From positions 1 through 60,130 of the IMG/VR virus record IMGVR_UViG_3300025108_000048: a stretch of DNA of 60,130 nucleotides; one strand, written 5' to 3'. The position numbers and the translations under genes were made by a program. The notes under the pieces are model-generated. The model worked only from the letters and a program-made list of their open reading frames with translations, did not search any database and was not told the DNA's origin. Origin of the DNA: a virus. Of this stretch, positions 57,351 through 60,130 are shown in pieces. Each line of letters opens with the position of its first letter. The first letter of the stretch is position 1.

Positions 57351-57414
57351 AAAGGAAAAAACAAATAAATTAAAAGACCTACTATCAAGGGTAGGTAAAA
57401 TACTAGGTATGTAA
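57208..57414 (+). CDS. Small helical protein overlapping the upstream gene out of frame
   Basis: The 68-aa product starts MSKNTTRKELDWLEKEIQKD and continues with EVETHKKKMIQQLMKTKKED and a C-terminal KLKDLLSRVGKILGM. It looks like the short, charged helical proteins (K-E-L-D-W-L-E-K-E) that I associate with T4-like phages of Bacteroidota. It begins 143 nt before the upstream gene stops, in another frame, and its stop overlaps the next start. The protein-like composition favours a real gene. Confidence 0.6.
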   Translation: MSKNTTRKELDWLEKEIQKDQLEVETHKKKMIQQLMKTKKEDLFRVPEKEKTNKLKDLLSRVGKILGM

Positions 57415-57659
57415 TGTCAAAAGAAAAAAAAGGTGATGTATTAAACCAATTGGCAATTATTTCGGATTTAATCGAGAAGGTTGCTATTGATTCTAATGCA
57501 AGTACTGTATTTTACGAGTTAGATGAAGATCAATACGAGGAGGTATATGATTACATTAAAAAGAAATTTAAAGGGGAAGGTGTTGAAGAGAGTGACTCTG
57601 GTACGTTCTCTATTCTGATAGGTGAGGTCTCCTTTATGTTTAGTAAGAATAGTGTCTAA
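57414..57659 (+). CDS. Small acidic hypothetical protein
   Basis: The 81-aa product has a helical N-terminus (LNQLAIISDLIEKVAIDSNA), then VFYELDEDQYEEVYDYIKKK and a C-terminal strand pair (GTFSILIGEVSFMFSK). It is coupled to the upstream gene by a TAATG overlap. Its last 20 nt overlap the end of the minus-strand gene, so the two units converge here without a clear terminator. Confidence 0.62.
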   Translation: MSKEKKGDVLNQLAIISDLIEKVAIDSNASTVFYELDEDQYEEVYDYIKKKFKGEGVEESDSGTFSILIGEVSFMFSKNSV

Positions 57660-58290
57660 AAAGTTCAGTACGTTTATAACCTTTCTTTTCAAGTAAATTA
57701 TAAAGGGTTTTTCTTTGGGTGGTGGTAATATCCTTCACAAAAATGAAATTACCCTTTTTTTTATGTTTTAATAAGTCCTCTCTAAGTAAGTCAAATAATC
57801 TGTCAGAATCGTTCAGATTTTTATTACCAAACATTTTAACATTGTCTTCTATTTGTAGGAATAATTTTGTATTCAGGGTAAATATTTGGGCAATTTCATC
57901 CACATCCTCTAATATACTCAATAGTTGGTGGTACCTAATGTGTTGTTTAATGTCATGATCATAAATCTTCTCTTCCTGCCAATAGGGTACTATCTCTTTC
58001 ATTCTAAACCCTTTCATGTCCACACCCGCTTGATACAATCTACCGTACTCGTCTCGTTTTACGACTGTTTTTTTCTTAGCCCACCTATTATCAGGATATA
58101 TTAGAGCGAGTTCATAATCCAACTGTTGATTTCGTTTACCACCATACTCCTTCGTGTATCTTGGTTTCTTTTCAGTTTTCAACTCATACCACATGTCACG
58201 TATTGCGGGAAGACTAATAGTTTGGTAGAAGAGTTTCTTTCTTTTTTTATTACAGAAGAGTATTATTTTATACTTCTTCTTTTTTTTCAT
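57640..58290 (-). CDS. Hypothetical protein of the minus-strand island
   Basis: The 216-aa product (ATG at 58290; a TTG 6 nt earlier is possible) begins MKKKKKYKIILFCNKKRKKL. It contains segments such as YELALIYPDNRWAKKKTVVK, KIYDHDIKQHIRYHQLLSIL and FIFVKDITTTQRKTLYNLLE. It is basic, mixed alpha/beta and not recognised. It is translated after the small membrane protein gene at 58457, whose stop lies 2 nt before its start codon. These are the only convincing minus-strand genes in the window. Confidence 0.72.
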   Translation of the reverse strand: MKKKKKYKIILFCNKKRKKLFYQTISLPAIRDMWYELKTEKKPRYTKEYGGKRNQQLDYELALIYPDNRWAKKKTVVKRDEYGRLYQAGVDMKGFRMKEIVPYWQEEKIYDHDIKQHIRYHQLLSILEDVDEIAQIFTLNTKLFLQIEDNVKMFGNKNLNDSDRLFDLLREDLLKHKKKGNFIFVKDITTTQRKTLYNLLEKKGYKRTELFRHYSY

Positions 58291-58292
58291 AC

Positions 58293-58457
58293 TCAAAACA
58301 GTAGAGATAGAAGTTTATAGAGTCCATATAGGGATAAACCTAAAACTATAAATAAGAATATCTTAACCCCTTTCTCTACTTTGATCACTTCTTGTAATAA
58401 TTCTTCCCTTTCTTGTTTTTTCTTGCACTTTGAACAAGATTCCTTTTTTTTCTTCAT
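58293..58457 (-). CDS. Small Cys-pair membrane protein (54 aa), minus strand
   Basis: A 54-codon frame reads MKKKKESCSKCKKKQEREEL, a short helix, and then a hydrophobic segment (KIFLFIVLGLSLYGLYKLLS). The CSKC pair at 8-11 could bind a metal or form a disulphide. An in-frame ATG at 58457 lies 6 nt from a perfect -10 box, and the stop at 58293-58295 couples it to the next minus-strand gene. It is too short for usual gene calls but well supported by context. Function is unknown. Confidence 0.68.
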   Translation of the reverse strand: MKKKKESCSKCKKKQEREELLQEVIKVEKGVKIFLFIVLGLSLYGLYKLLSLLF

Positions 58458-58463
58458 AATAAT

Positions 58464-58492
58464 AATATAAGTAATTTATAAGTATTTATCAA
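58464..58492 (-). promoter_or_regulatory. Sigma-70-type promoter on minus strand, TTGATA-17-TATATT
   Basis: Reading the minus strand, TTGATA (58492-58487) and TATATT (58469-58464) are exactly 17 bp apart; the ATG at 58457 follows after 6 nt, predicting a leaderless mRNA. It overlaps the plus-strand box at 58483. Confidence 0.65.
58483..58490 (+). promoter_or_regulatory. Late-type promoter box TATTTATC
   Basis: TATTTATC ends 3 nt before the ATG at 58494 (TATTTA core 5 nt before). It is nested inside the minus-strand promoter, so the two directions may exclude each other. Confidence 0.45.
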
Positions 58493-58493
58493 T

Positions 58494-59246
58494 ATGAAAC
58501 TATTGGAAATAGTCGAGGGGGATAAAATAAAATGCGAGAGCTGCGGATGGAGTTGGAAAATCTCCGAAGGTGGTGACGACTTATATATTTGTCATAAATG
58601 TGGTAACGACACAAATGTCGATACCATAGATGAGTCATTAAAAGAACTCAAGTTCATTGATTCAATAAGTGATAAACACCAAAAAGAGATAGACTACAAT
58701 AGAGAAAGTGGTTTGTTTAAGGATTTCGATATTTCCAAATATAAGAAAATGTATCCTCCTAAGAATGATTCTAAGGATACTAAAGAGGAGTTAAAAACAT
58801 TATCATCACTACCCGAACAAAAAGACTTTGTTGAAAAGTATGATCGTATATTCAAATCATTTAAAGAATATGCGGAACAAAAGGATCACAAAATACCTAA
58901 AAGTCAAATTAAAGAGGTTATTAAAAGTGCTGCGGGTATTGTCTATGAATTAAAATATCACTTCAACAGACCAAGACCACAACAAATAGCGGAAAAACAT
59001 GACATGAAAATAGGTGGTATGGATTTGGAAAGTGCAAAATCACCATCATACCCATCAGGACACTCGGTTCAATCTAAAATAGTTGGAGAAATATTAGTTG
59101 AAGTTACTAAAGACGTGGAGTATCGTAATATTGCCGAAAAAATATCTATAAGTAGAAATGTAGGACGAGTACATTTTCCTAGTGATTCTAAATTAGGTGA
59201 GAAGTTAGGTGAAGATTTGTTCGAATTCTTAAAAAACAAGAGATAA
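58494..59246 (+). CDS. PAP2-family phosphatase with N-terminal zinc ribbon
   Basis: The 250-aa protein has a zinc ribbon (Cys14, Cys17, Cys33, Cys36: CESCGWSW, YICHKCGND). A helical middle and a soluble PAP2 domain follow, with all three catalytic motifs: KX6RP (Lys154, Arg161-Pro162), PSGH (187-190) and SRX5HX3D (Ser220-Arg221, His227, Asp231). The family removes phosphate from lipids, sugars or other small substrates. No membrane helices are seen, unlike lipid phosphatases. A late-type box in front suggests late expression, possibly as a virion component. The substrate is unknown. Confidence 0.85.
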   Translation: MKLLEIVEGDKIKCESCGWSWKISEGGDDLYICHKCGNDTNVDTIDESLKELKFIDSISDKHQKEIDYNRESGLFKDFDISKYKKMYPPKNDSKDTKEELKTLSSLPEQKDFVEKYDRIFKSFKEYAEQKDHKIPKSQIKEVIKSAAGIVYELKYHFNRPRPQQIAEKHDMKIGGMDLESAKSPSYPSGHSVQSKIVGEILVEVTKDVEYRNIAEKISISRNVGRVHFPSDSKLGEKLGEDLFEFLKNKR

Positions 59247-59251
59247 CGAGG

Positions 59252-59280
59252 TTGACTTACTCATTCTTTTTCTGTATATT
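59252..59280 (+). promoter_or_regulatory. Sigma-70-type promoter, TTGACT-17-TATATT
   Basis: TTGACT (59252-59257) and TATATT (59275-59280) are exactly 17 bp apart; this is the best match in the window. A leader of about 24 nt precedes the ATG at 59311. Confidence 0.78.
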
Positions 59281-59310
59281 TTATATAAGTAAACGAAACT
59301 GCGGAATCAC

Positions 59311-60130
59311 ATGATAAGTTATATTGGAGGTAAGGCTAGAATAGGGAAATGGATAGTTCCCTTAATCCCTAATGACATTGAGACATACGTTGAACCTTTT
59401 TCAGGGATGTTTTGGGTGTTCTTCAATATGGACCTTAAAAAATACCCCAATCTTAAGACAGTAGTATACAATGACTTCAATGGGTTGAATGCAAACCTAA
59501 TGAAGTGTTCTTTAGAGTACGATAAGATGCATGAAGAATTAAACAAGTATATCGAATATGTACAGGTAGTTGGTGAAGAAAACACACCTCCTGAATGTAG
59601 AGAATTTTTCAATAGATGTCAAGAAGAGGTCTTTCATCCTGACTACGAAATAGGGGAGTATCCAAATTACGAGGCCGCAGCAAAATACGTTTACGTACTA
59701 ACACAAATATTTTCAGGTTCCAAACCTGAAACCTCAAACTACACAGACTATAAAGGTAAGTATCGTTGTAAAGTCCTGATATTTATGGATAAGTTGAAGA
59801 ATGACAAGTTTAGAGAACACTTCGACAAAATAACGTTCGTGGAAAATATGGATTTCCAAGATGTAATTGAGAAATACGATTCTCCTACTTCTTACTTCTA
59901 TACTGACCCACCTTATTGGAAAACTGAAAACTATTATTCGAATCACGATTTTGATAGGTCAGACCATGAAAGATTAGCGGACTGTTTAAAAAATTCGGAA
60001 GGTAGATACAGTTTATCGTATTATGACTTTCCATTATTACAGACGTGGTTTCCTTACACGGATTACAAATGGGAAAAGAAGGGTTTTAAAAAATCCGCAG
60101 CAGCGAAGAAAGACGGTACACAAAATACGG
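59311..60130 (+). CDS. Adenine-specific DNA methyltransferase, D12/Dam class (truncated by window end)
   Basis: The frame is open from 59311 to the end of the window (273 codons). It starts MISYIGGKARIGKWIVPLIP, a YxGGKxxxG variant of the SAM-binding FxGxK motif, then YVEPFSGMFWVFF and VVYNDFNGLNANLM. The catalytic TDPPYWKTE lies at about 198-206. This is the D12 class of N6-adenine methyltransferases. No restriction enzyme gene lies nearby, so protection of phage DNA from host restriction or an epigenetic role is likely. The C-terminus lies outside the window. Confidence 0.88.
   Translation, partial: MISYIGGKARIGKWIVPLIPNDIETYVEPFSGMFWVFFNMDLKKYPNLKTVVYNDFNGLNANLMKCSLEYDKMHEELNKYIEYVQVVGEENTPPECREFFNRCQEEVFHPDYEIGEYPNYEAAAKYVYVLTQIFSGSKPETSNYTDYKGKYRCKVLIFMDKLKNDKFREHFDKITFVENMDFQDVIEKYDSPTSYFYTDPPYWKTENYYSNHDFDRSDHERLADCLKNSEGRYSLSYYDFPLLQTWFPYTDYKWEKKGFKKSAAAKKDGTQNT

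Noticed and set aside
57678-57712. Bidirectional terminator between the convergent genes near 57650
   Set aside because: The A-A-C-C-T-T-T and A-A-A-G-G-G-T-T arms are 17 nt apart, need a bulge, and lie inside the minus-strand coding sequence; too weak to call.
1-60130. tRNA or rRNA genes, integrase, insertion sequences, attachment sites
   Set aside because: None recognised on reading both strands; tRNA absence was not tested by a covariance search, so a missed tRNA is possible.

Overview
The window is a contiguous piece of a large, AT-rich, tailed-phage genome with T4-like (myovirus) gene content. It carries a T4-type replication and recombination set: flap/RNase H-type exonuclease, DnaB-type helicase, DnaG-type primase, and SbcC/SbcD (gp46/gp47-like) nuclease. 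It also carries class Ia ribonucleotide reductase, gp25- and gp6-like baseplate wedge proteins, and a very large tail/adhesin region. No integrase, IS element, CRISPR array, rRNA or tRNA gene was seen. Several independent signs point to a Bacteroidota (probably flavobacterial) host. These are SprB-type repeats (the repeat of the flavobacterial gliding adhesin SprB) in a tail adhesin, a histone-H1-like (Hc1-type) protein, an RpoD-like sigma factor of the compact Bacteroidota form, promoters of the TTG-N19/20-TAnnTT type, and the near absence of Shine-Dalgarno sequences. The host assignment is inference.

Layout. (1) 1-6385: exonuclease, a hypothetical protein, helicase, nrdB and nrdA in one tight plus-strand operon, closed by a hairpin terminator. 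(2) 6477-17241: baseplate block, with gp25, gp6 and five further structural proteins, one with a PKD-like fold signature. (3) 17241-37279: giant adhesin region. A 2601-aa protein joins a P2-gpI-like tail domain to a Thr/Pro linker containing 22 copies of a [10 protein letters not shown]-type motif. A 2059-aa protein has six cadherin-like and about thirteen SprB-type repeats. Five smaller modular proteins follow, built from short N-terminal domains, Thr/Pro linkers and shared Cys-rich modules; one carries a von Willebrand A domain. (4) 37353-39644: another virion protein. (5) 39694-48232: RuvC-like resolvase, a possible small RNA with a strong terminator, primase, PD-(D/E)XK nuclease, two cytidylyltransferase-like genes (one fused to a cupin), SbcD, a coiled-coil protein, a membrane protein, and SbcC. 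(6) 48293-53506: ClpP, envelope proteins, sigma factor, a membrane protein whose Thr/Pro tail can be reached only by a frameshift, and an amidase endolysin. (7) 53493-60130: small and hypothetical genes, the H1-like protein, a two-gene minus-strand island, a PAP2 phosphatase with a zinc ribbon, and a truncated adenine methyltransferase.

Two promoter classes can be read by eye. Replication, small and regulatory genes are preceded by TTGACT/TTGTCT-like boxes exactly 17 bp from TATATT-like boxes. Structural and envelope genes are preceded by TATTTATA/T without a recognisable -35 box; this is the reverse complement of the T4 late box TATAAATA. In both classes several -10 boxes lie only 5-6 nt before the ATG, which predicts leaderless mRNAs. 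The phage sigma factor is an obvious candidate for reading the second class.

Nothing here is a proven new system. The strongest candidates for something undescribed are the [10 protein letters not shown]/Thr-Pro array with its modular adhesin neighbours, the SprB mimicry, the A10 frameshift that would add a Thr/Pro tail, the two-class leaderless promoter scheme, and the possible small RNA before the primase gene.
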